From: Acidovorax_G sp046289925
GTDB lineage: Bacteria; Pseudomonadota; Gammaproteobacteria; Burkholderiales; Burkholderiaceae_C
DNA: 26,528 nt
Direction: 5' to 3'
Assembly (NCBI GenBank): GCA_046289925.1
Contig: JBKBUN010000023.1
Span: 1 to 26,528, forward strand
A program made the translations under genes and the position numbers. Below the pieces are notes generated by a model. The model did no database searches and had not been told where the DNA came from. It saw nothing but the letters and a program-made list of their open reading frames with translations. Positions 17,195-23,755 of this stretch are shown here, in pieces (the stretch's first letter is position 1; the number at the start of each line of letters is the position of its first letter).

Positions 17195-17857
17195 ATGAAC
17201 AAGACGTTGACCACGATATTTGCCCTGGCTGTCGCTTCCGTGACGGCGTTCTCCCACGCCCAGGAAGTCAAGGGTGACGTGAAAGCGGGCGAGCAAAAAA
17301 TCGCGATGTGCATTGGCTGCCACGGTATTCCGGGCTACCAGGCCAGCTTCCCTGAAGTGCACAAGGTGCCGATGATTTCGGGCCAGAGCGGCAAGTACAT
17401 CGCCGCTGCGCTGCAGGCTTACAAGAAGGGCGATCGCAAGCATCCGACCATGCGCGGCATCGCCGAGTCGCTGTCCGACCAAGACATTGCCGACATCTCG
17501 GCCTACTACGAACAGCATGGCAAGAAGGGCGCTGAACTGCCCGCCAAGCCTTCGCGCGAACCCAGCGTGCAGGTGGCCGAGTTGCTCAAGAAGGGCGCTT
17601 GCGTGTCCTGCCACGGCGACAACTTTGCCAAGCCCATCGACCCGTCGTACCCCAAGATCGCGGGCCAGCACGCCGACTATCTGTTCGTAGCCCTCAAGTC
17701 GTACAAGGTCGAGAAGAATGCCAACATCGGTCGCAACAACGCGATCATGGGCGGTATCGCCAAGCAGTTCACCAACGCCGAACTCAAGGCTCTGGCCAAC
17801 TACATCGGCAGCATCGAGGGCGATCTGCAGACCGTGCCGCAATCGCGCTTCCGCTGA
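17195..17857 (+). CDS. Two-haem cytochrome c4-type protein
   Basis: A 220-aa periplasmic electron carrier. It has a signal peptide (residues 1-22, ending SHA before Gln23) and two haem-binding sites, CIGCH (39-43) and CVSCH (136-140). Each half also has a likely distal Met ligand (Met86 in HPTMRGIA and Met185 in NAIMGGIA). The duplicated layout of two class I domains of about 90-100 residues, with YIAAALQAYKKGDR and YLFVALKSYKVEKN as matching helices, fits cytochrome c4, which passes electrons to terminal oxidases. The gene is single: divergent from moxR, with its own -10 box upstream and a terminator downstream. Confidence 0.93.
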   Translation: MNKTLTTIFALAVASVTAFSHAQEVKGDVKAGEQKIAMCIGCHGIPGYQASFPEVHKVPMISGQSGKYIAAALQAYKKGDRKHPTMRGIAESLSDQDIADISAYYEQHGKKGAELPAKPSREPSVQVAELLKKGACVSCHGDNFAKPIDPSYPKIAGQHADYLFVALKSYKVEKNANIGRNNAIMGGIAKQFTNAELKALANYIGSIEGDLQTVPQSRFR

Positions 17858-17878
17858 TCGGCCCCGCGTCCACGCTGC

Positions 17879-17901
17879 AAAGCCCGCTCCGAGCGGGCTT
17901 T
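17879..17901 (+). terminator. Terminator after cytochrome c4
   Basis: A perfect 10-bp inverted repeat AAAGCCCGCT/AGCGGGCTTT with a 3-base loop lies 21 bases after the cytochrome stop. The stem ends in TTT and is symmetric, so it could also act on transcripts from the convergent kinase gene. Confidence 0.8.
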
Positions 17902-17943
17902 GTGCTTTCTGGCGCTGTGTGGCAAGGCGTGTGGCGGCGCACG

Positions 17944-19317
17944 TCAGCCGCCCTGTGCGGCTGGGGCCGGCCCGTCCAGCCAGGGCGACACCAGCGCCTG
18001 CACCGGCACGCGGGCCTTCAGGCGCGCGGCCAGCAGGTACAGGCCGCCCAGCTTGCGGTGTAGAAAGATTGCGTCGGCTGGCGGTGTGTGCCAGAAGTCG
18101 CGCTCCATGCTCAGCGCCATGCCTGCATCGCGGATGCGCGCGGCCAGGTCGCTGGTGCCGAAGTCGTACACGCCCGCGCTGCGCAGCGGCTCGCAGGCGG
18201 TGAGAAACAGGTCGACCACGGCCTCGCGCTGTGCGGGCACGATGGCTGCGCCAAAGTAGCCAATGGCTTCGGCCGCCTGGGCCACGCCGGTGCGGTCGTT
18301 GTCACGCGCCGCGCGCATGAGCCGCTGGTAGCCGCCCACCACGGCCGGCCCGTAGCGGCGTGTGGCGCCGAAGTCCAGCAGCACGATGCGGCCCGTGCCG
18401 GGCTGCACGCGGTAGTTGGCAAAGTTGGGGTCGGTCTGCACCCAGCCGAACTCGAACAGCTCTCGGAACAGGAGGCGCAGCAGTTGTGTGGCCGCGGCAT
18501 CGCGCTGGGCTGCGTCGGCGTGGGCCAGGGATTCGAGCGGCTCAGACGCCAGGTAGTCCATGGCCAGCACCGTGGGGCCGCACAGCGCAGATTCGGTGCG
18601 CGGCAGCACAAAGGCGTCGTCGCCCTGCAGCAGCGTGGCAAAGCGTTCCAGACATTCGGCCTCGCGGCGGTAGTCGGCCTCTTCGTGCAGTTGGCGCTTG
18701 GCCTCGGCTAGCAGTGGGGCTATGTCCAGTCCGCGCGGCAGCAGGCCCGACATGCGCAGCAGCAGGGCCACGTTGTCCACGTCGCTGTCGATGCTGCGCG
18801 CGATGCCTGGGTACTGCACCTTGACGGCCAAGTCGCGTCCGTCTCGCGTCTGGGCGCGGTGCACCTGGCCGATGGAGGCCGCCGCAATGGGCGTGAAGCC
18901 GAACTGCGCGAAACGCTGATCCCAGCCTGTGCCCCAGGCGGCGGTGAGCACCTCGTCCATCTGGCCCAGCGGCATGGGCTTGGCGTTGCTGCGCAGCCGC
19001 GCGAGGATGTCCGACAGCTCGGGCGGCAACAGATCGCCCGCGTCCATCGACAGCATCTGGCCCACCTTCATGGCGGCACCGCGCAACTGTGCGAGCTGGT
19101 CGGCCACGCGGCGCGCGTTGGCCGGGGTCAGCAGCAGCTCGCGGGCGCTGGGCCGGTCGCCTTGCGACCAGCGGCGCAGCCCCTCGCTCACCATGCCCGA
19201 GGCCAGGCCTGTGGCCAGCCCGCCCATGCGGGCCAACCGCCCGATGCGGCCACTGGGTACCGCGGCGGTGGAGGGCGTGTCGCCCGGCACGGCGGAGGGC
19301 TTGTTGCCAGCGGCCAT
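17944..19317 (-). CDS. ABC1-family atypical kinase, COQ8/ADCK3-like
   Basis: A 457-aa protein-kinase-like (ABC1/UbiB) protein. Visible motifs are KVGQMLS (84-90, the KxGQ motif), the Ala-rich loop AAASIGQVH (145-153), the ATP-contacting Lys in AVKVQYPG (164-171), the catalytic loop QTDPNFANY (294-302) and the metal motif DFGATR (315-320). Bacterial UbiB has HADxHPGN in the catalytic loop; the QTDPN form here, together with LFRELFEF, FLHRKLGG and LKARVP, matches what I remember of mitochondrial COQ8/ADCK3. The family supports ubiquinone synthesis as an ATPase or small-molecule kinase. The N-terminal 40 residues are low-complexity. The ATG at 19317 follows the DUF3429 gene by 11 bases; an upstream in-frame start would overlap it. 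A membrane helix like UbiB's C-terminal pair is not seen. Confidence 0.88.
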   Translation of the reverse strand: MAAGNKPSAVPGDTPSTAAVPSGRIGRLARMGGLATGLASGMVSEGLRRWSQGDRPSARELLLTPANARRVADQLAQLRGAAMKVGQMLSMDAGDLLPPELSDILARLRSNAKPMPLGQMDEVLTAAWGTGWDQRFAQFGFTPIAAASIGQVHRAQTRDGRDLAVKVQYPGIARSIDSDVDNVALLLRMSGLLPRGLDIAPLLAEAKRQLHEEADYRREAECLERFATLLQGDDAFVLPRTESALCGPTVLAMDYLASEPLESLAHADAAQRDAAATQLLRLLFRELFEFGWVQTDPNFANYRVQPGTGRIVLLDFGATRRYGPAVVGGYQRLMRAARDNDRTGVAQAAEAIGYFGAAIVPAQREAVVDLFLTACEPLRSAGVYDFGTSDLAARIRDAGMALSMERDFWHTPPADAIFLHRKLGGLYLLAARLKARVPVQALVSPWLDGPAPAAQGG

Positions 19318-19328
19318 GGCGCGGGCCT

Positions 19329-19793
19329 TCAGCGCGTGCTGGCCCAGCCGCCCAGGGCCAGGCATAGGCAGGCCACGGTGGTGAGCTGCAGGCGCAGCCG
19401 CAGGTACCAGGGCGCAAGCGTGGTGCATTCGCGCAGTTGCAGGTCGCGCGCCAAGTGCGCCACAAAGCCGGCAATCAGCAGCGCCACGGCCCAGGGCGTG
19501 GGCAGCAGCAGCGCCGGCCAAGCCATGAGTGCGGGCACCACGCTCCAGACAAAGCTGTTGCGGCGCTTGTCGGGTGGCATGTCCTGCGCCGTCATGGCAA
19601 AGCCCCAGTGCAGCGCCCCCACAAAGCTCAGAATCACCGCGCCATAGCCGATGAGCGCAGGCGTCCACCACTGGGCGCGGCCAGCCGGCCAGGCCACGCA
19701 GGCCGTGGCCAGGGCCACAAAGGGCAGCAGCCCGCCGTAGCCCAGCCAGGTGACGGCGGCGGGGCGTTGGGGGTGGTGAAGCAGCACGGTCAT
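19329..19793 (-). CDS. DUF3429 family membrane protein
   Basis: A 154-aa membrane protein with about five hydrophobic segments (for example WLGYGGLLPFVALATACVAW, ALIGYGAVILSFVGALHWGF, FVWSVVPALMAWPALLLP and WAVALLIAGFVAHLA). The GAVILSFVGALHWGF motif is characteristic of DUF3429, whose function is unknown. The ATG at 19793 was preferred over a TTG seven codons upstream. It lies 11 bases before the COQ8-like kinase on the same strand, so the two are probably co-transcribed; a link to quinone metabolism would be guesswork. Confidence 0.88.
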   Translation of the reverse strand: MTVLLHHPQRPAAVTWLGYGGLLPFVALATACVAWPAGRAQWWTPALIGYGAVILSFVGALHWGFAMTAQDMPPDKRRNSFVWSVVPALMAWPALLLPTPWAVALLIAGFVAHLARDLQLRECTTLAPWYLRLRLQLTTVACLCLALGGWASTR

Positions 19794-19916
19794 GGCACGG
19801 TCCTGTGGCAGCAAGTGGTTGGACCGATTGTGCGGAAAACGCCCCGCTTATGCCGTCTGTCACGGACAAGACCCGTACGTGGGCTGGGTCGGTGTCGGAT
19901 CGGAATGGGTCAAATC

Positions 19917-19965
19917 GCCTGCTCGTGCTTATGCAACAACCACGAGCAGCTATTTAATTTGTAGC
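19917..19965 (-). repeat. Short dispersed palindromic repeat, copy B
   Basis: On the minus strand it reads GCTACAAATTAAATAGCTGC and continues as a hairpin CTGCTCGTG/CACGAGCAG. It is close to copy C (23622-23671) and related to copy A (8022-8063). It lies upstream of the DUF3429 gene. Confidence 0.7.
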
Positions 19966-20079
19966 ATTCGTAGCCATTGATCGATCGTGTTGCGAGGGCC
20001 GGTGATCTCCCATGGTGGCGGCGAGCCAGTGTGGGAGCCAGTGTGTGTGTGTTGGTTTGTGCACGCCTCGGCCCTGGGC

Positions 20080-20248
20080 CCAGGAGTCTGTCGGACTTGG
20101 GAATCGTCGGCTGCAAATGGGCCACAGCGGTCCATTTTTCGCCGTCTTTTGGCCCCATAGCCCCGCTATGGGGTTGCAAACACGGCGAAGACTGTCCTCG
20201 CTGGGGCGCATGTTCGCTTTCGACGCCCCAAGTCCGACGGACTCCTGG
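20080..20248. mobile_element. MITE-like element with 22-bp terminal inverted repeats, copy 1
   Basis: A 169-bp non-coding element. Its ends (20080-20101 and 20227-20248) are inverted repeats that match at 21 of 22 positions; each end carries GTCGGACTTGGG pointing inward. Inside there are nested inverted repeats, TTCGCCGT with ACGGCGAA and CCCCATAGC with GCTATGGGG, so the whole element can fold on itself. Copies 2 (22643-22830) and 3 (26471 to the window end) share most of the sequence. No transposase lies in the window and no target duplication is convincing. It abuts the DUF1294 relic on its right side. Confidence 0.85.
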
Positions 20249-20461
20249 TGCGCACGGCAGCCGCCGTATCCGGCGGCTGGCGCACCAGCGACAAAACGCT
20301 GCACCTTTGGGCCCTGGCTTGCGGCTGGCCTGGAGTGCTGTGGGCGCAGCAGTGGCTGGGGCACAAGACGGCCAAGCCGACGTTCATCGCCGTGTTCTGG
20401 GGGGGCGGTGCTGGCCAATGTGGCGCTGCGCGTGACATGGCACGCGCGCCTGCGGTGGTAG
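20249..20461 (+). pseudogene. DUF1294 membrane protein relic (C-terminal part)
   Basis: The reading frame directly after the repeat gives WRTSDKT, LHLWALACGWPGVLWAQQ and HKTAKPTFIAVFW, which fits the C-terminal core of DUF1294 proteins (a small membrane family of unknown function, often joined to a cold-shock domain). The N-terminal part is absent: the frame runs straight out of the MITE-like element. A run of seven G at 20399-20405 breaks the frame; with six G it would continue as GAVLANVALRVTW to the TAG at 20459-20461. So the gene looks truncated by the repeat and frameshifted, unless the G run is a sequencing error. No recognisable N-terminal half is seen left of the element. Confidence 0.6.
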
Positions 20462-20477
20462 AGGGCTGGCTGCGGCG

Positions 20478-20912
20478 TCAGTCCCGCGTCGCGCGGCGCT
20501 GCACGCAGGCGATGTAGCGGTCGCCGTCGGGCGGCCGGCCCGAGCGCTGGCTCTCCCACAGCATCTCGCCCAGGCAGTCCATGGCGGCGTGGTGCGCGTC
20601 GTGCAGCGAGCCCAGGCGCGCGGCCAGCAATTCCACCGCCTGACGGATGCCGCGCGGCTGGTCAATGCTGCACTGCTCGCTGATCGACAGGTGCATCGAC
20701 AGGTGCAGGAAGGGGTTGGTCTGGCCCGGCGTGGCGTCGTAGTTGCGCGCCACGGCAGCCTCGGCGTCGGCCAGGTCAGGGTGGTATTCGGGATGCTCGG
20801 CAATCCATAGCCCCGCCAGGGTTTCGATGGCCTCCATGGGCTCCCCCGTCTGGGCTTTGGCCTGCACGCGGCAGAAGAAGCGGCGCACGTCCGCCTGTGA
20901 AGGATTGAACAT
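20478..20912 (-). CDS. DUF1841 family protein
   Basis: A 144-aa soluble protein starting MFNPSQADVRRFFC, which is typical of DUF1841. Conserved-looking pieces are HPEYHPDL, NPFLHLSMHLSISEQ, DQPRGIRQ and DAHHAAMDCLGEMLWESQR. The His pattern (HLSMHL, HDAHH) suggests possible metal binding, but the function is unknown. The ATG at 20912 gives the family start; the frame stays open far upstream through the thiolase region, without family sequence. It converges with the DUF1294 relic and lies 50 bases downstream of the IclR relic on the same strand. Confidence 0.9.
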   Translation of the reverse strand: MFNPSQADVRRFFCRVQAKAQTGEPMEAIETLAGLWIAEHPEYHPDLADAEAAVARNYDATPGQTNPFLHLSMHLSISEQCSIDQPRGIRQAVELLAARLGSLHDAHHAAMDCLGEMLWESQRSGRPPDGDRYIACVQRRATRD

Positions 20913-20959
20913 GCGCGCAGCGTAGCACGCAGGCATCGGGCCACGTGCCCGCAGGGCTG

Positions 20960-21132
20960 TGCCGCGCTCGTGCGCTTGGCTGGGCCGCTGATGTGGAGTG
21001 CGGCCACCGTCTGCCCCTGGCGATTGGGCAGCGGTGCGGTGATCCAGATCGGGCCTTCTGGTAGTTCCTGGTGGGCCAGGCTCCAGACCTGGCGCGCGTG
21101 AGGTCGGTCTGCGCGGCAACCTCACTGCGCAT
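20960..21132 (-). pseudogene. Decayed IclR-type regulator, C-terminal relic
   Basis: The minus strand encodes QELPEGPIWITAPL and NRQGQTVAALHISG followed by PAKRTSAA. This fits the end of the IclR effector domain (usually QELEEGL, AxPL, G.TVAALN.SG), as in PcaR/PcaU-type regulators. In another frame directly before it, MRSEVAAQTDLTRAR fits the preceding helix, with an in-frame TGA in the main frame; joining them needs a frameshift near 21090. No intact DNA-binding domain was found upstream. Its position beside a 3-oxoadipyl-CoA thiolase gene agrees with a former pca regulator. Assignment is by pattern only. Confidence 0.45.
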
Positions 21133-21443
21133 CTGCTTGGGGCCTGCGGGCGCGCAATGAACGGATGATTTCCAGCACGCGCGCGAACGGGACGGCACGT
21201 CGCCCGCAAGATCGTCGAGCGCTGCGCATGGCCGAGCAGTGGTGTCGCGTGCGTCAAGCGCATCTGCACCGAACGGTGCACACTCTCTTGCACGCCCACG
21301 TCTTGCACGCGCACGGCGCTGCAGCGCATCGACGCCGTGCCAGGACTGGGCCTGGCCGCACTCGAACGCCTGGTGGGCCTGCCCATCCGCCCTGCAGCCT
21401 GAGCGCACTGGCCGCCCTGCAAGAACCTCAAGGAGATACCTGC
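21133..21443. other. Gap with no credible gene before the thiolase
   Basis: No frame here carries recognisable family sequence. The minus-strand stretch around 21190-21290 could hold more of the decayed regulator (SVHRSVQMRLTHATPLLGHA is vaguely IclR-like), and an open plus frame ends LAALERLVGLPIRPAA at a TGA near 21402. Neither is strong enough to call. Confidence 0.5.
21430..21435 (+). promoter_or_regulatory. Ribosome binding site that fixes the thiolase start
   Basis: AAGGAG lies 8 bases before the ATG at 21444. The frame is open for a further 93 codons upstream, but this site together with the family N-terminus (MPYAFICDAIRTPFG) shows where the gene begins. Confidence 0.85.
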
Positions 21444-22646
21444 ATGCCCTATGCCTTCATCTGCGACGCCATCCGCACCCCCTTCGGCCGCTACGGCGGC
21501 GCGCTCTCCAGCGTGCGCACCGACGACCTGGGCGCCATCCCGCTCAAGGCGCTGATGGCGCGCAACCCCCAGGTGGACTGGGCCGCTGTGACCGACGTGC
21601 TGTTCGGCTGCGCCAACCAGGCCGGCGAAGACAACCGCAATGTCGCGCACATGAGCAGCCTGCTGGCCGGCCTGCCCATCGAGGTGCCCGGTGCCACCAT
21701 CAACCGCCTGTGCGGCTCGGGGCTCGACGCCGTGGGCACAGCGGCGCGGGCCATCAAGTCGGGCGAGACGCGGCTGATGATCGCAGGCGGGGTGGAAAGC
21801 ATGAGCCGTGCGCCCTTTGTGATGCCCAAGGCGGAAAGCGCCTTCAGCCGCAGCACTGCGGTGTACGACACCACCATCGGCTGGCGCTTTGTCAACCAGC
21901 TCATGAAGGAGCAGTACGGCGTCGATTCGATGCCTGAAACGGCCGAGAACGTGGCGCAGGACTTCGGCATCGAGCGCGAGGCGCAAGACCGCATGGCCCT
22001 GGCCAGCCAGATGAAGGCCGTGGCCGCGCAGCAGGCTGGCCATCTGGCGCGCGAGATCGTGCCCGTGCACATCCCGCAGAAAAAGGGGCCCCCGCTGGTG
22101 GTGAGCCAGGACGAGCACCCGCGGGAGACCAGCCTCGAAGCGCTGTCCAAGCTCAAGGGCGTGGTGCGGCCAGACGGCAGCGTGACCGCGGGCAATGCCA
22201 GCGGAGTGAACGATGGCGCCTGTGCGCTGCTGTTGGCCAACGAGGCCAGCGCCGCGCAGTACGGCCTTACGCCGCGCGCCCGCGTGGTGGGCATGGCCAC
22301 GGTGGGCGTGCCCCCGCGCATCATGGGCATTGGCCCGGCCCCGGCCACGCAGAAGGTGCTGGCGCAAACCGGACTCACGCTCGCGCAGATGGATGTGATC
22401 GAACTCAACGAAGCCTTTGCCGCCCAGGGCCTGGCCGTGCTGCGCCAACTGGGCCTGGCCGACGACGACGAACGCGTGAACGCCTGGGGCGGTGCGATTG
22501 CGCTGGGCCACCCACTGGGCGCCAGCGGCGCACGCCTGGCCACCACGGCCGTCAACCGCCTGCATGCCACGGGCGGGCGCTACGCGCTGGCGACCATGTG
22601 CATTGGCGTGGGCCAAGGCATTGCGGTGGTGATCGAGCGTGTTTAG
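21444..22646 (+). CDS. pcaF: 3-oxoadipyl-CoA thiolase (PcaF/PaaJ type)
   Basis: A 400-aa thiolase, the usual family length. It splits 3-oxoadipyl-CoA into succinyl-CoA and acetyl-CoA at the end of the beta-ketoadipate or phenylacetate pathway. The nucleophilic Cys is in NRLCGSGLDAVG (about residue 90), the first signature is GGVESMSRAPFVM, the active-site His is in GHPLGASGAR and the second catalytic Cys in MCIGVGQG. The NRLCGSGxDAV form and the MPYAFICDAIRTPFGRYGG-type N-terminus favour PcaF/PaaJ over acetoacetyl-CoA thiolase. No other pca or paa gene is near, except a probable IclR relic upstream. The TAG stop falls inside the first bases of a MITE-like element, so the last codons may have been set by its insertion. 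Confidence 0.88.
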   Translation: MPYAFICDAIRTPFGRYGGALSSVRTDDLGAIPLKALMARNPQVDWAAVTDVLFGCANQAGEDNRNVAHMSSLLAGLPIEVPGATINRLCGSGLDAVGTAARAIKSGETRLMIAGGVESMSRAPFVMPKAESAFSRSTAVYDTTIGWRFVNQLMKEQYGVDSMPETAENVAQDFGIEREAQDRMALASQMKAVAAQQAGHLAREIVPVHIPQKKGPPLVVSQDEHPRETSLEALSKLKGVVRPDGSVTAGNASGVNDGACALLLANEASAAQYGLTPRARVVGMATVGVPPRIMGIGPAPATQKVLAQTGLTLAQMDVIELNEAFAAQGLAVLRQLGLADDDERVNAWGGAIALGHPLGASGARLATTAVNRLHATGGRYALATMCIGVGQGIAVVIERV

Positions 22647-22830
22647 GAGCCTCTCGGACTTGGGAGTCGTCGGCTGCATACCAACGGCCCATGGCCCGCA
22701 GCGGTCCATTTTTCACCGTCTTTGGGCCCCATAGCCCCGTTACTCCGCTATGGGGCTGCCAACACGGCGAAAACGGTCCTCGCTGGGGCTCATGTTCGCT
22801 TTCGACGCCCCAAGTCCGACAGGCTCTTGG
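22643..22830. mobile_element. MITE-like element, copy 2
   Basis: A 188-bp relative of copy 1 (20080-20248). Its ends (22643-22664 and 22809-22830) are inverted repeats matching at 18 of 22 positions. The interior is the same, with CGGTCCATTTTTC, the CCCCATAGC/GCTATGGGG stem and CATGTTCGCTTTCGACG. Compared with copy 1 it has about 19 extra bases, around 22682-22697 and in the central loop near 22739. Its left end overlaps the thiolase stop codon. It fills most of the gap before the LysE gene; the rest (22831-22951) shows nothing clear. Confidence 0.85.
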
Positions 22831-22951
22831 GTATCGAGCCGCTTGCGTGCCGCCCAGCATGCCGGACAGCGCGGCGCTAAGATGGCGGCTCCTGCCGCAG
22901 CACCGCAGTGCCCAGCGGCGTGCTCCACTGCACATGCTGTTTCTGTTTCCC

Positions 22952-23587
22952 ATGGACCTGCACACCTGGCTGGCCTTTTGGGCCGCATCCTGTCTGATTG
23001 CGATCTCGCCTGGCTCGGGGGCCGTGCTGTCCATGAGCCACGGCCTGGCCTTTGGCGTGCGACGCACCAGTGCCACCATCGTGGGCCTGCAACTCGGGCT
23101 GCTGCTGGTGCTGTTCATTGCGGGCGCGGGCGTGGGATCGGTGCTGGTGGCGTCCGAAACCGCCTTCAACGTGGTGAAGGTGCTGGGTGCGTGCTACCTC
23201 GTGTTCCTGGGCGTGCAACAGTGGCGCGCGGCCGGGGGCGTGGCCCTGGCCACTCAGGACGAGGCAGCCCCCGGCACCTGGCAGCGCCGCGTGCTCACAG
23301 GCTTTTTGACCAACGCCACCAACCCCAAGGGCATCGTGTTCATGGTGGCTGTGCTGCCGCAGTTCATGACCGACCAGCGCCCGCTGTGGTCGCAACTGCT
23401 GGTGATGGCTGCCACCACCGTGGCGGTGGATGTGGTGGTCATGCACGGCTACGCCGCCGCCGCCAGCGCCCTGCAGCCGCTGCTGCGCAGCGCCCGTGCC
23501 GCGCGTGCGCAAAACCGCGTGTTGGGTGGGCTGCTCATGGCCATGGGTGCCGGGCTGTTTTTCGCCAAGCGCACCGCCGACGCCTGA
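22952..23587 (+). CDS. LysE/RhtB-family amino-acid exporter
   Basis: A 211-aa inner-membrane exporter with about six hydrophobic segments. The start MDLHTWLAFWAASCLIAISP followed by GSGAVLSMSHGLAFGVRR is the RhtB-type signature; NATNPKGIVFMVAVLPQFM is the second conserved motif, and the C-terminus has LGGLLMAMGAGLFFAKR. The family exports amino acids or homoserine lactones; the substrate cannot be told. An ATG six codons upstream (22934) is possible, but the family usually starts at MDL or close to it. No clear ribosome site is seen for either. The upstream gap is mostly the repeat element. Confidence 0.9.
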   Translation: MDLHTWLAFWAASCLIAISPGSGAVLSMSHGLAFGVRRTSATIVGLQLGLLLVLFIAGAGVGSVLVASETAFNVVKVLGACYLVFLGVQQWRAAGGVALATQDEAAPGTWQRRVLTGFLTNATNPKGIVFMVAVLPQFMTDQRPLWSQLLVMAATTVAVDVVVMHGYAAAASALQPLLRSARAARAQNRVLGGLLMAMGAGLFFAKRTADA

Positions 23588-23621
23588 CCGCGGCAGGCTG
23601 CGCGTGCCTGTTGTGCCATTT

Positions 23622-23671
23622 GCTACTGATTTAATAGCTGCTCGTGCTTGCTTGGTAAGCACAAGCAGCGC
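23622..23671 (+). repeat. Short dispersed palindromic repeat, copy C
   Basis: GCTACTGATTTAATAGCT followed by a 13-bp hairpin with one mismatch (GCTGCTCGTGCTT/AAGCACAAGCAGC, 23637-23668). It is related to copies A and B. It lies 34 bases after the LysE stop and could act as an RNA hairpin at the transcript end, but there is no T run. Confidence 0.75.
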
Positions 23672-23698
23672 ATTTGGCACAATATGCCGCGGTGCAGA

Positions 23699-23730
23699 AC
23701 CGGCACCGTGCCGGCACATTGGGTGCCGGT
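23699..23730. promoter_or_regulatory. Nested GTGCCGG palindromes upstream of the ParA-like gene
   Basis: Three inverted units with the core GTGCCGG(T): ACCGGCAC (23699-23706), the perfect 10-base palindrome GTGCCGGCAC (23708-23717) and GTGCCGGT (23723-23730). The outer arms are exact inverted copies. They lie 26 bases before the start codon, where an operator would be expected. This is inference from symmetry only. Confidence 0.45.
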
Positions 23731-23755
23731 GTGTCCTCTCTGTTGGGAGTTGAAG

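Noticed and set aside
21165..21443. Upstream extension of the thiolase frame
   Set aside because: Sequence is His/Arg-rich with no family match, and the AAGGAG site before 21444 fits the normal start.
20478..22709. A 743-codon minus-strand frame spanning DUF1841 and the thiolase region
   Set aside because: Only the last 144 residues are DUF1841; the rest is antisense to the thiolase gene and the repeat.
23673..23690. Possible sigma-54 promoter (TGGCAC) upstream of the ParA-like gene
   Set aside because: The expected TTGC at the -12 position is not present at the right spacing.
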